Part shown: positions 32,753 to 40,708 of the stretch, piece after piece | How positions within the stretch are numbered: position 1 is the first letter of the stretch | Layout: the number at the start of each line of letters is the position of its first letter | Assembly: GCA_014874295.1 (NCBI GenBank) | Contig: JACWAL010000022.1 | Coordinates: 1 to 44,011 of the forward strand | Reading direction: 5' to 3' | DNA length: 44,011 bases | Source of the DNA: Microcaldota archaeon | GTDB lineage: Archaea; Micrarchaeota; Micrarchaeia; Micrarchaeales; Micrarchaeaceae | Position numbers and translations under genes: made by a program | Notes under the pieces: model-generated | What the model was told of the DNA's origin: nothing | The model's database searches: none | The model's input: only the letters and a program-made list of their open reading frames with translations

Positions 32753-33409
32753 ATGAGCGACGAACCTACGTTTGTGGACCTGTATGCACTGACAAAGATA
32801 ACACCTGACTCTGTGGTTGAGAGATTCGGGAGCTCGATAAACTCCTCTTTCTTCGACGCCTCGAACATACTGGGAGGCTTGAAGATAAAGAAGCTAATAG
32901 ACTTCACGACTCTTTTCGGCAACCAGAATGCGATAACCATAACGGATGAGGGGAAGAAACTGCTTGATGAGGCGAACACGCGTGCTGCAGAGCCTTTCGA
33001 TCACCTGGACCTGACGATCCTTACACAGCTCTCCAAGGGCAGCAGGAGTCCGAACGACCTCTCCACCTCGATGAACATAACGCCGAAGGACCTCGCCATG
33101 CACATATACAAGATGGAGGCGCAGGGCTTCATATCGGCCGAATTCAGGAACGGCAACCTCGGGATATCGCTCACGGAAAAGGGCTTCATACAAGCCAAGA
33201 CAGGCATGCCTGGAGCCGCTCCGATGTCGCAACAGGCTGGGGTTGTGGCACAGCCTGGCCAGCAGGCGCAGCAAGGAGCGGAGCAGCCCATGCAGGACCA
33301 GCCCTTGCCAAAATCCCACAAACCGTTGATCATAGCGGTCGTTGTGGTTGTCATAATCGTTGTCGTGTTCGCGCTTTGGCAGCTGCACATAATCAGCCTG
33401 CCGTTGTGA
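32753..33409 (+). CDS. Membrane-anchored winged-helix protein
   Basis: The 218-residue protein has two helical parts. Residues about 80-150 (HLDLTILTQLSKGSRSPNDL, NITPKDLAMHIYKMEAQGFI, LGISLTEKGFIQAK) read as a winged-helix DNA-binding domain. The first 75 residues may be a second such domain. A Gln/Pro/Ala-rich linker of about 40 residues follows, and then a single C-terminal membrane helix (PLIIAVVVVVIIVVVFALW). It would thus be tail-anchored with the DNA-binding part in the cytosol. Its stop overlaps the GTG of the ACD beta gene (GTGA), making it the first gene of the acyl-CoA synthetase operon and a candidate regulator. TATA-like ATAAAAAGATAT lies at about 32697-32708. Confidence 0.75.
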   Translation: MSDEPTFVDLYALTKITPDSVVERFGSSINSSFFDASNILGGLKIKKLIDFTTLFGNQNAITITDEGKKLLDEANTRAAEPFDHLDLTILTQLSKGSRSPNDLSTSMNITPKDLAMHIYKMEAQGFISAEFRNGNLGISLTEKGFIQAKTGMPGAAPMSQQAGVVAQPGQQAQQGAEQPMQDQPLPKSHKPLIIAVVVVVIIVVVFALWQLHIISLPL

Positions 33410-34059
33410 GGGTGCTTTTGACGGATGGGAAGAGTGGCTTGATGGACTACATGGATGCCTACAGGCTGATTTCAGGCTATGGCATAAGGACAGTCCCAGG
33501 CAAGTACGTCGGCAGCGCGGATGAAGCCGTAAAGTTCGCCGCCGGCAATCCAATAGTGATGAAGGCGCTCTCGCCCAAGGCGCTGCACAAGTCGAAGAGC
33601 GGTCTGGTCGCGCTGAACGTGGACGGCATGGATGAGATAAGGAAAACGTTCTCCTCGCTGAGCAGAAAAGCGGATAGGTACAGACCGTACAAGATCCTGG
33701 CGCAGCAGATGGTTCCATTTTCGGGAGACAACATCGAGATAATAGTTGGAGGCAATGAGGATGCACAGTTCGGCAAGATGGTGCTGCTCGGCCTCGGCGG
33801 CATCTACGTGGAGGCGTTCAGGGACTTCTCACTCAGGATCTGCCCGATAACGAGAACCGACGCGGAGAGCATGATAGACGAGCTCAAGTCCAGCCACGTG
33901 ATAGCGAAGGACGACAGGTCGAGGAGTATGATAACGGACCTGTTGCTCAGGGTGTCGAGAATGCTCACCGAAAACAAGGGGGTGAGGGAACTCGACCTGA
34001 ATCCAGTCATACTGCACGGTGGCACATACAGCGCGGTCGACCTGCGCATAGTGAGGTGA
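33406..34059 (+). CDS. ADP-forming acyl-CoA synthetase, beta (ATP-grasp) subunit
   Basis: A 217-residue ATP-grasp subunit: DAYRLISGYGIRTVPGKYVGSADEAVKFAA, VMKALSPKALHKSKSGLVALNV, and C-terminal VRELDLNPVILHGG. These are the lysine-bearing KxxSPxxxHKS(D) and ELDLNPV motifs of the acetyl-CoA synthetase (ADP-forming) beta chain. With the alpha chain it converts acyl-CoA + ADP + Pi to acid + ATP + CoA, the main substrate-level ATP-forming step of many fermenting archaea. The start is GTG 33406, overlapping the previous stop by four bases. Confidence 0.88.
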   Translation: MRVLLTDGKSGLMDYMDAYRLISGYGIRTVPGKYVGSADEAVKFAAGNPIVMKALSPKALHKSKSGLVALNVDGMDEIRKTFSSLSRKADRYRPYKILAQQMVPFSGDNIEIIVGGNEDAQFGKMVLLGLGGIYVEAFRDFSLRICPITRTDAESMIDELKSSHVIAKDDRSRSMITDLLLRVSRMLTENKGVRELDLNPVILHGGTYSAVDLRIVR

Positions 34060-34063
34060 ATGG

Positions 34064-35461
34064 ATGTCGCACTACTCAAGCTTCAGGTTCATGATGGAGC
34101 CAAAGTCTGTCGCGGTCGTCGGGGCTTCCGACAACCCGAAGAAGGTCGGACACATAATACTGCAGAACTTCATAGACATGGGTTATCGTGGCAGGATTTA
34201 CCCAGTGAACATAAACAGCACTGGCAGAATAGCGGGGTTGAAGTCGTACAAGAGCGTTAGGGATATAAAGGGAAGCATCGACTTCGTGGTCATCGCTGTG
34301 CCTGCAGAGGCTGTGCCGAGCGTTCTCGACGACTGTGGGGCGGCTGGGGCGAAATCCGTAGTAGTGGTGAGCGGTGGGTTCGCAGAGGTCGGCAACACAG
34401 ACCTGCAGCAGCAGCTGGCCGACAAGGCCAAGAAATACGGCTTCGCGTTGCTGGGGCCGAACTGCCTTGGAGTCATGAACATGCGCAACCACATCAACAC
34501 CATGTTCCTTCCGCTTTACAAGTTTGACTCCCCGAAACTGGGTGGAGTGAGCTTCGCATCGCAGAGCGGCGCAGTGGGCAGCACCGTGCTGGACATGGTA
34601 TCGAACGAGGGGTTCGGAATAGCGAAGTTCATATCGTACGGCAACGCGGTCGACCTTGACGAAGTCGACATACTGGACTACCTTGCGCACGATTCTGACA
34701 CGCGCGTCATAATCTTCTACCTTGAGGGCGTGAAGCGCGGCAGGGAATTCCTCGAGGCTGCGAAGAGGACGACTAAGGTCAAGCCCGTGGTCGTGATAAA
34801 GGGCGGTATGAGCCCCGCAGGGGCTAGTGCCGTGCACTCGCACACCGCATCGCTCGCGGGCAGCTACCAGGCGTACGAGGCGGCATTCAAGCAGTCTGGC
34901 ATAATACAGGCAGATAGCCTTGACGACCTGCTCGACTACGCGAAGATATTCGAGACCGAGCCCCTGGCCGAAGGGCCGTCTGTGGCGGTCATAACGAATG
35001 GAGGAGGGGCGGGGGTGCTCGCCACCGATTCCATATATGACAACAACCTGGTAATGGCGGAGCTGAAAAAGGAGACCGAAGCAACATTGAGGAAGGCGAT
35101 GCCGCCGATAGTCAACATACGCCTTCCGCTCGACATGGCGGGAGACGCGGACGACAAGAGGTTCGAAGCCGCACTGAACGCGATAGGAAGCGATCCGAAT
35201 GTAGACATGATAATCACGATAGCGCTCTTCCAGACACCTGGAGCCGATTCGGCAGTCGCGGCCAGTCTGATAAACTACAAGGCGAGCATAACAAAGCCGC
35301 TCGTCGTGGTGAGCTCCGGAGGGTCGTACACGCAGGCGCACAGGCGCATGATGGAGAGTTCTAACGTTCCAGTGTATTCGTCGCCGGAGCAGGCCGCCAG
35401 GGCGCTCGCGGCGCTGTACAAATACTCGAAAACGAGGGGAGCGGCACGGAAGACAAAGTGA
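34064..35461 (+). CDS. ADP-forming acyl-CoA synthetase, alpha subunit
   Basis: The 465-residue protein starts with the CoA-binding fold (PKSVAVVGASDNPKKVGHIILQN) and has GPNCLGVMN and SFASQSGAVGSTVLDM. It carries the phosphohistidine segment VHSHTASLAGSYQAYEAAFKQSG; the His of SHT is the expected phosphorylated residue. The C-terminal ligase domain has VAVITNGGGAGVLATDS. It pairs with the beta subunit just upstream (4-base gap), as separate chains like in Pyrococcus. ATG 34064 gives MSHYSSFRFMMEPKSV. It overlaps the aminotransferase start by four bases. Confidence 0.92.
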   Translation: MSHYSSFRFMMEPKSVAVVGASDNPKKVGHIILQNFIDMGYRGRIYPVNINSTGRIAGLKSYKSVRDIKGSIDFVVIAVPAEAVPSVLDDCGAAGAKSVVVVSGGFAEVGNTDLQQQLADKAKKYGFALLGPNCLGVMNMRNHINTMFLPLYKFDSPKLGGVSFASQSGAVGSTVLDMVSNEGFGIAKFISYGNAVDLDEVDILDYLAHDSDTRVIIFYLEGVKRGREFLEAAKRTTKVKPVVVIKGGMSPAGASAVHSHTASLAGSYQAYEAAFKQSGIIQADSLDDLLDYAKIFETEPLAEGPSVAVITNGGGAGVLATDSIYDNNLVMAELKKETEATLRKAMPPIVNIRLPLDMAGDADDKRFEAALNAIGSDPNVDMIITIALFQTPGADSAVAASLINYKASITKPLVVVSSGGSYTQAHRRMMESSNVPVYSSPEQAARALAALYKYSKTRGAARKTK

Positions 35462-36753
35462 GCAAGATAATCAAGAGAGATAGGGGCCTTTTCCTCACCA
35501 CCACAAGAGAGGATTTCAACTTCGTGGCCGACCATGGCGAGGGGGATTTCGCATACGACGTGACTGGAAGGAGGTTCATAGACTTCACGAGCTTCGTCTC
35601 GGTCTACAACCTCGGTGTCAACGGCAACGCCGAGATACGCAACGCCGCGAAGAAGCAGATTGACAAGATGATGCATGCCGCCTTCACTGATTTCTACGCA
35701 GAGCTTCCGGTGCAATTCGCAGAAGAGATGCTCAAGCTGCTGCCGAAGGGCTTCGGCAGATTCTTCCTGTCGAACTCAGGTACTGAAGCGAACGAGGCGG
35801 CGATGAAGTTCGCCAGGCTGTTCACGAGGAGGCAGTACTTCCTCGCTTTCTATGGAGCCTTCCACGGCCGTACGATGGGCTCGCTCGGCATGACCGCGTC
35901 CAAAACCGTGCAGAGGGAGCACTTCGGCCCGTTCCCAAATACCGTGCACGCACCTTACGCGTACTGCTACAGGTGCCCGCTCAAGCTCAAGTACCCGGAT
36001 TGCGGCATAGCCTGCGCAGATTACGTCAGGAAGTACACGTTCTCGAAAGAAGCGAGCGGAAAGGAGTTCGCTGCGGTGTTCATCGAGCCAATACAGGGCG
36101 AGGGCGGCTACATAGTGCCGCCGAAGGAATTCGTGAAAGAGATAAGAAAGATATGCGACGACAATGGAGCGCTGCTCGTCGCCGATGAGGTGCAGTCAGG
36201 GTATATGCGCACCGGCAAGTTCCTCGCCCTTGACAATTTCGGGGTCACTGCTGACATTTATACGATGGCAAAATCGGTAGGCGCTGGCCTGCCTATGGGC
36301 GTGACCGTAACCAGGAAGAGCCTGGGTGACATACCATCTGGCAGCCACGCCAACACGTTCGGCGGCAACCTCGTTGCCGTTGCGGCCGCGCTTGCTGCGG
36401 TGAAGCACACGGTGAGAAACAAAAGAAAGCTCTCTTCGATGGCAAAAGAGAAGGGAGGGGTCATAATGAAGAGGCTGGAGAGGATGAAGGAAACGTACGA
36501 GATAGTCGGTGACGTGAGGGGCATCGGGCTTTCCATAGGAGCAGAGTTCGTCAAGACCAAGGAAGGCAAGGAGCCCGCAGTTAAGGAAAGGCAGAAGATA
36601 CTCGATTATTGCTTCGAAAAGGGATTGCTGCTGCTTCCGGCCGGAGAATCAACGATAAGATTGATACCCCCGCTCACGATAAGCCATGCTTCATTGAAGA
36701 GGGGCATGAATATATTCGAGGATGCCGTCAAGGCGGTCAACGCCGGCCGGTGA
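35458..36753 (+). CDS. Class III pyridoxal-phosphate aminotransferase
   Basis: A 431-residue enzyme of the acetylornithine/4-aminobutyrate aminotransferase group. Seen are FLSNSGTEANEAAMKFAR (cofactor phosphate site), AFHGRTMGSLG, EPIQGEGGYIVPP, LLVADEVQSGYMRTGKF (cofactor Asp) and IYTMAKSVGAGLPMG with the Schiff-base Lys. Archaeal members act on 4-aminobutyrate, ornithine or other omega-amino acids; the exact substrate is not readable. The start is GTG 35458 in a GTGA overlap with ACD alpha. Together they suggest amino-acid breakdown to an acyl-CoA that ACD uses to form ATP. Confidence 0.9.
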   Translation: MSKIIKRDRGLFLTTTREDFNFVADHGEGDFAYDVTGRRFIDFTSFVSVYNLGVNGNAEIRNAAKKQIDKMMHAAFTDFYAELPVQFAEEMLKLLPKGFGRFFLSNSGTEANEAAMKFARLFTRRQYFLAFYGAFHGRTMGSLGMTASKTVQREHFGPFPNTVHAPYAYCYRCPLKLKYPDCGIACADYVRKYTFSKEASGKEFAAVFIEPIQGEGGYIVPPKEFVKEIRKICDDNGALLVADEVQSGYMRTGKFLALDNFGVTADIYTMAKSVGAGLPMGVTVTRKSLGDIPSGSHANTFGGNLVAVAAALAAVKHTVRNKRKLSSMAKEKGGVIMKRLERMKETYEIVGDVRGIGLSIGAEFVKTKEGKEPAVKERQKILDYCFEKGLLLLPAGESTIRLIPPLTISHASLKRGMNIFEDAVKAVNAGR

Positions 36754-36757
36754 ATGG

Positions 36758-37327
36758 ATGGCAGGGGCACCTGTAAGGATAACCTATTTCGTGCATGGCA
36801 CCACCGTTGACAATGAGATGCACCTCGCATCAGGATGGAATGACACTGAGCTGTCGAAGCTCGGCATCAGGCAGTCAATCGAGCTCGGGCGGTAGATTGG
36901 TCGCAAAAGCTTTGACGCGATCTTCGCTTCCGACCTCGGAAGAGCGGTGGATTCCGCGAGACTGATGTTCGGCAAGAGCGCAAGGATTATACAGGACAGG
37001 AGACTTAGGGAGTGCGACTACGGCAGGTTCACCAGGAAGGACTCGAAGATGGTCGACACGCTGGCGAAGAAGTGCGTGACGAGGCCGTTCCCTGGGGGCG
37101 AGAGCTACAAGGATGTCGAAAAGAGGATGAGGGGCTTCCTCGGCGACCTGTATGAAAAGCACCAGGGCGAGCGTATCGCGATAGTGGCGCACAAGGTGCC
37201 ACAGCTCGCCTTGGATGTCATATTAAAGGGCAAAACGTGGGGCAGGGCCTTCAGGGAGGACTGGAGGAGGAAGGGCCATGCAGGATGGAGGCCTGGCTGG
37301 AGCTACACGTTAAAAGAAAGGGTGTGA
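36758..37327 (+). pseudogene. Histidine phosphatase family gene interrupted by an in-frame TAG
   Basis: Reading from ATG 36758 gives ITYFVHGTTVDNEMHLASGW and TELSKLGIRQSIELGR, then TAG at 36893-36895. In the same frame IGRKSFDAIFASDLGRAVDSA, PFPGGESYKDVEKRMRGFL and RIAIVAHKVPQLALDVI continue to TGA 37327. Apart from the TAG this is a complete 189-codon phosphoglycerate-mutase/histidine-phosphatase protein: N-terminal catalytic His in FVHGT and second His in VAHK. The RHG arginine is missing (VHG), as I recall for some archaeal relatives. TAG replaces what would naturally be Gln (CAG). It could be a young nonsense mutation, a sequence error, or a readthrough codon. It starts four bases after the aminotransferase stop. 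Confidence 0.75.
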
Positions 37328-37333
37328 GCGGGC

Positions 37334-37756
37334 TCACTTCTTCTCCTGCTCCTGTATTTTTATAGTGCTGATGCCCAGCGGCGGTATCAGTCCCAGCGAA
37401 TAGGCGACTAGAGTGCCTGTTGCGCTGCACCTGAAGTTCAGGCCGTTCATTATCTCCTCCGCGAGCTGCGTGGGGAGTGTGTGCTGGTCGTTCCACCTCT
37501 TCATTATAGAGGCGATCTCGTCCTTGCTATCCTTCACTTCCACTGAGCCCACGAGCTTCAGCTCGCCTATGCTCTCGGAGCTGCTGGACTCGCCGTCCAG
37601 GTAGTTGGCGACGAAGCTGTACTTGACGGAAAGCTTATCGTTCTGGCCCGTGACCTCCTCTAGGTTGACATTTATCTTCGGGTACCTCTGCTTCGCAAGG
37701 GCTCCGACAGAATTTATCTTGCCCTCGACTCTGGATATTGTGAACTCGGTTATCAT
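37334..37756 (-). CDS. Unassigned 140-residue protein, possibly SecB-like
   Basis: I cannot place it firmly. The protein has alternating beta-strands (EFTISRVEGKINS, INVNLEEVTGQNDKLSVKYSFVANY, IGELKLVGSVEV) and then two helices (EIASIMKRWND; QLAEEIMNGLNFRCSATGTLVAYSLGL). This strands-then-helices order, with an NxxxRCxxxxxLV helix and a proline-rich end (GLIPPLGI), resembles small SecB-like proteins seen in archaea. That assignment is weak. TATA-like TTTTATATA lies at 37792-37800 upstream on its strand. It is convergent with the histidine phosphatase gene. Confidence 0.65.
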   Translation of the reverse strand: MITEFTISRVEGKINSVGALAKQRYPKINVNLEEVTGQNDKLSVKYSFVANYLDGESSSSESIGELKLVGSVEVKDSKDEIASIMKRWNDQHTLPTQLAEEIMNGLNFRCSATGTLVAYSLGLIPPLGISTIKIQEQEKK

Positions 37757-37840
37757 GTTACCACGTTACTGCTACCTTATCACCAAGAAACTATATAAAA
37801 GTGTGGGGCTTGGCGTACTAGAACCAAAAAGCTGTTATCG

Positions 37841-37873
37841 AAAGTGTTATATATCATCAGAGCGTAACACTTT
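37841..37873. repeat. Inverted repeat beside the IS66 remnant
   Basis: AAAGTGTTA (37841-37849) and TAACACTTT (37865-37873) form a perfect 9-bp inverted repeat with a 15-base spacer, just beyond the 3' end of the IS66 fragment. It may be a terminator hairpin or a leftover element end. Confidence 0.5.
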
Positions 37874-37880
37874 AAAATTC

Positions 37881-38180
37881 TCACGGTTTCGAGGAGGCCC
37901 CAGACATCAGAATGTTCGACAGGTTTTCGACATAATCCTGTCCTTGCAGTTTCGATGACATGTAAAGGGACATCTGCATCGCATAGCTGCCCATGCTGTC
38001 CTCTCCTCTGGTTTGCTGACTTACCCTCCTTTTTATCACGACGGGTCTCATTGCCCTCTCCGCCCTGTTGCTGGTCGGTTCGACGTCCTTGTACTCGAGG
38101 AACGTGAACCATTCGTTGTTGAACCGCATTATGTAGTCGTTGAGCCTCGAGGCAATCCGAAGTTGTTCAACTAGGTTCAC
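37881..38180 (-). pseudogene. IS66-family transposase remnant (C-terminal part)
   Basis: Only about 99 codons are left. They read FTFLEYKDVEPTSNRAERAMRPVVIKRRVS, the C-terminal signature of IS66 transposases (the '..ePTNNrAEralRp.vi.Rk' block with the last catalytic Glu of the DDE site). A stop lies in frame two codons before the first possible start (GTG 38180), and intact IS66 TnpC proteins are about five times longer. So this is a decayed copy. No companion tnpA/tnpB genes are present. Confidence 0.8.
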
Positions 38181-38272
38181 AGCTCAATACATTTATGTGG
38201 CGACCTTGATAGGTGCGGAGGCTCACCCTTTAATAATTATAGAGTCCTTATCCTTCCAGATAGAGTGATTGT

Positions 38273-38506
38273 TTGCGAGGAAAGGAAACGATAGTCATAT
38301 GCGAACAGTGCGGCAGGAAGGTCCCCAGGAACAAGGCCGTGAGCTTCCAGAAGTCCGTGAGCTTCAACACGGAGCTGAAGAACGCCAATGACGTCAGGTT
38401 TTTCGAGCGCATGAAGATCTATTACTGCATTAGCTGTGCCAAGCACAGGGGCATATTCGAGAGGAAGAAGAGGATGGCGGAATCGCGCTCCAGGAGATGG
38501 GCCTGA
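38273..38506 (+). CDS. rps26e: Ribosomal protein S26e (eS26)
   Basis: A 77-residue zinc-binding protein: VICEQCGRKVPRNKAVSF, then YYCISCAKHRGIFERKKR. The CxxC...CxxC arrangement with GRxVPxDKA- and YYCxSCAxH-type motifs is that of archaeal S26e. The usual N-terminal basic part (about 20 residues) is missing. TTG 38273 seems to be the start, because a stop lies four codons upstream and no ATG or GTG precedes the zinc motif. A TATA-like TTTAATAATTATAG is at 38230-38243. It overlaps the next gene by 10 bases. Confidence 0.75.
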   Translation: MRGKETIVICEQCGRKVPRNKAVSFQKSVSFNTELKNANDVRFFERMKIYYCISCAKHRGIFERKKRMAESRSRRWA

Positions 38507-39462
38507 TGGATCCGAATGACCTGCTGATATTCAAGGAAAGGAAGACGACTGTTTCTAAAGAGGGTGCGGAAGCTCAGAAAGCGCAGGAAGAGCCCGCACA
38601 GAAGGCTCAGGCCAAGGCGAAGAGCGATGCGTTGGAGGAGCTCAGGACCAAGATAGCTAGGCACGAGGAGGCGGCGAGGAAGGAAAAGGAGGAGAAGGCG
38701 GCCAGAAAGGCTGCAGCCAAGGAGACAGCCCACAAGGAGACGAAAGAGAGGGGGGAGACAAGAAGGGTGGAACCCACATTCGAGCCGAAGCCACCAAAAC
38801 AGAGGAAGGAGACGAAGTCAGAGGTCATGGCTAGGGAGAGCGCTGTGGGGCTCAGCTGCGTCTGGCATCCATGGAGGCCCTCCTATGCGATTTGCAACTA
38901 CTGCCATAGGGCCTTCTGCTTCGAGGACATAGTGACGGAGAGGGGCAACTATTACTGTCTTGAGGACATGGACACAGCGATACGCGCCAAGATAGAGGCA
39001 GCATCGAGCAAGTCGTCTAACGCCGGCATCATATCCGGCGGCGCGTTCCTCATACCGGTGCTCATATTCATCTACACGTACAACACCGTGCTGGCGAACG
39101 CCGTATCGTACGTCGTATCCATCGGCTTTATCCCGTTCATCTACAATCCAATATACCAGTATGCCTTCCCGATAATGGGGGCCGCCGCCACAATGCTGAG
39201 CTTCATATTGGGATTATGGCTGTTCCTGGGCAACAGGAATGTCTTCCCCGGCCTTGCGGTAGGATCGCTCACATCCGCCATGTTCCTGTATAATTACCTC
39301 CAGTCCAACAACATATATGACCTGGTGATAGGGCTAACATCGCTGGCCGCGCTCATGCTGTTCGCCTATTCGAGGTCCGTCTACGTGCCTCTCGCGGAGG
39401 AGGTAGTGGTACCAATGGAGGAGGAGATAGCTCCACAGTGGACGAACGCCGGCAGGTTCTGA
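38497..39462 (+). CDS. Zinc-finger (B-box-like) multi-pass membrane protein
   Basis: The 321-residue protein has three parts. Residues 1-115 are a highly charged Lys/Glu/Ala coiled coil (EEPAQKAQAKAKSDALEELR and so on). Residues about 118-160 form a small zinc module, CVWHPWRPSYAICNYCHRAF, then CFEDIVTERGNYYCLEDM. The C/H spacing (C..H...C..C...C..D...C) resembles a B-box zinc finger. Residues about 170-300 hold four or five transmembrane helices. A short acidic tail follows. Such B-box plus membrane proteins are known in archaea without clear function. Overlap with the S26e gene suggests joint expression. Confidence 0.75.
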   Translation: MGLMDPNDLLIFKERKTTVSKEGAEAQKAQEEPAQKAQAKAKSDALEELRTKIARHEEAARKEKEEKAARKAAAKETAHKETKERGETRRVEPTFEPKPPKQRKETKSEVMARESAVGLSCVWHPWRPSYAICNYCHRAFCFEDIVTERGNYYCLEDMDTAIRAKIEAASSKSSNAGIISGGAFLIPVLIFIYTYNTVLANAVSYVVSIGFIPFIYNPIYQYAFPIMGAAATMLSFILGLWLFLGNRNVFPGLAVGSLTSAMFLYNYLQSNNIYDLVIGLTSLAALMLFAYSRSVYVPLAEEVVVPMEEEIAPQWTNAGRF

Positions 39463-39547
39463 CTGATTTTGCGGGGAGAGTTTCTTTACCTCCAATTAGG
39501 GATTGCACTGCATTTTATGCTGCTCGCCGGCTTCGGTGATAAGCCGA

Positions 39548-40465
39548 TTACTTTGTTCTCTCTGGTTCGACGGCCGTGTACTGCAGGAGAAGCTGCTCTG
39601 ATAGATACTGGGCAAAGATTTTCATCCTGCCCTTATCGGCCTCCTCGATGGCAAGGTAGTACCTTTCTTTGTTCTTTACTTCTATAACGACCGGTGGAAA
39701 CAGGTTCCTCATTAGTATCCAGTTCATTATCAACCTGCTCGTCCTTCCATTGCCGTCAGTGAACGGATGGATTTGAGCGATCCTGCAGTGTACCAGGGAT
39801 GCAATCTCAACAGGGTGCATGGCGCGCCTCTGCTTCGAATAGGAGCGAAACAGCCTGTCAAGCATGAGGGGCACATCCGTGTGCAGTGGCGGCTTCCATT
39901 CAGAGCCCATTATCCTGATCGGTCCGTCTCTGTATGCGCCTTGTATCCTGCAGGAGGTGCCCTTCGTTATCAGGTAATGCACTTTCAGAAGGAACGCCTT
40001 GTTAAAGGCGCCCTTATACGACTTCACGAATTTCCATGCATCTTCAGAGTTCAGGGCCTCAATCACGTCATCGGATCTGGCTCCTTCGGGTGCGATCCTG
40101 TCGGCGAGCACAAGGGCTGTCTGCCTCAATGTGAGCTTGTTGCCCTCTATTGCATTGGTATTGTATGTGAAGCGCACAAGGAAATCTTTTGGCAAAACAT
40201 CGTCCGGCGTTTTTTTGAAGACGACAGCCGCAGACCTCAAATCCTCGAGCCTCTCTATCATGGCATCTGACAGCCAGCCTGCTCGATGCTCTTTCGCCGC
40301 CTCTTTTTCCAGCCTGACAAGAGCCTTTTGGATCTGGGTCTTAGATGGCAGTTCCCTCCCAAGAAGTATCCTGAATTTCTTGGTCTTGCCGCCCTTCGTG
40401 CGTATGCTCTTCGCTAGGTAATAGTAGGTGTGACCACCGTGAAGCTGCCTTTCGATGAACGCCAT
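39548..40465 (-). CDS. Fic-domain protein (AMPylator-like)
   Basis: The 305-residue protein has the complete Fic active site HPFTDGNGRTSR (residues 233-244, catalytic His233) and the upstream inhibitory helix motif TNAIEG (residues 103-108; Glu107 expected to block ATP). It is thus an N-terminally auto-inhibited class II Fic protein. Fic enzymes attach AMP or other phosphate groups to target hydroxyls. The first 60 residues (YYYLAKSIRTKGGKTKKFRILLG) form a small basic strand region also seen in archaeal Fic proteins. No antitoxin gene is adjacent. It has its own promoter with a palindromic operator. Confidence 0.92.
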   Translation of the reverse strand: MAFIERQLHGGHTYYYLAKSIRTKGGKTKKFRILLGRELPSKTQIQKALVRLEKEAAKEHRAGWLSDAMIERLEDLRSAAVVFKKTPDDVLPKDFLVRFTYNTNAIEGNKLTLRQTALVLADRIAPEGARSDDVIEALNSEDAWKFVKSYKGAFNKAFLLKVHYLITKGTSCRIQGAYRDGPIRIMGSEWKPPLHTDVPLMLDRLFRSYSKQRRAMHPVEIASLVHCRIAQIHPFTDGNGRTSRLIMNWILMRNLFPPVVIEVKNKERYYLAIEEADKGRMKIFAQYLSEQLLLQYTAVEPERTK

Positions 40466-40470
40466 ATATT

Positions 40471-40550
40471 ATGACTACATTATAAAGCTATTTAAATATT
40501 GTGGTCATAATGACCACAAATATAGATATATATTTAAAAGTGGTCATAAA
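40471..40550 (-). promoter_or_regulatory. Fic promoter with GTGGTCA/TGACCAC operator
   Basis: GTGGTCATAATGACCAC at 40501-40517 is a perfect palindrome (7-bp arms, 3-bp spacer). Further half-sites lie at 40540-40547 (GTGGTCAT) and 40471-40478 (ATGACTAC, one change). TATA-like TTTAAATA (40491-40498) lies between, about 28 bases before the Fic start. Four half-sites around a TATA box point to a repressor, perhaps autoregulation by a partner not present here. Confidence 0.55.
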
Positions 40551-40557
40551 TATTAGA

Positions 40558-40642
40558 TGCAGGGGGAGAGATTTGAACTCTCGCATCCCTAGGGAACAAG
40601 GTCCTAAGCCTTGCGCGTTTGACCAGGCTCCGCCACCCCTGC
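40558..40642 (-). tRNA. tRNA-Leu (anticodon TAG)
   Basis: On the minus strand, acceptor arms GCAGGGG/CCCCTGC pair over 7 bp. The anticodon stem CAAGG/CCTTG encloses CTTAGGA, anticodon TAG. A class II variable arm and T arm GAGAG-TTCAAAT-CTCTC follow. Discriminator A; no CCA encoded. At 85 nt it is a normal length and serves as a comparison for the enlarged tRNA-Leu(TAA). Confidence 0.95.
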
Positions 40643-40708
40643 ATTTCCGCTATTGAATTCCGCGGTAAGGTTTATTACACTTCTCGGCAAGATATCTGAG
40701 GCGATTCA

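Noticed and set aside
36947-37327. A separate 126-residue gene starting inside the histidine phosphatase
   Set aside because: It is the in-frame continuation after the TAG; starting there would omit the catalytic His of the N-terminus.
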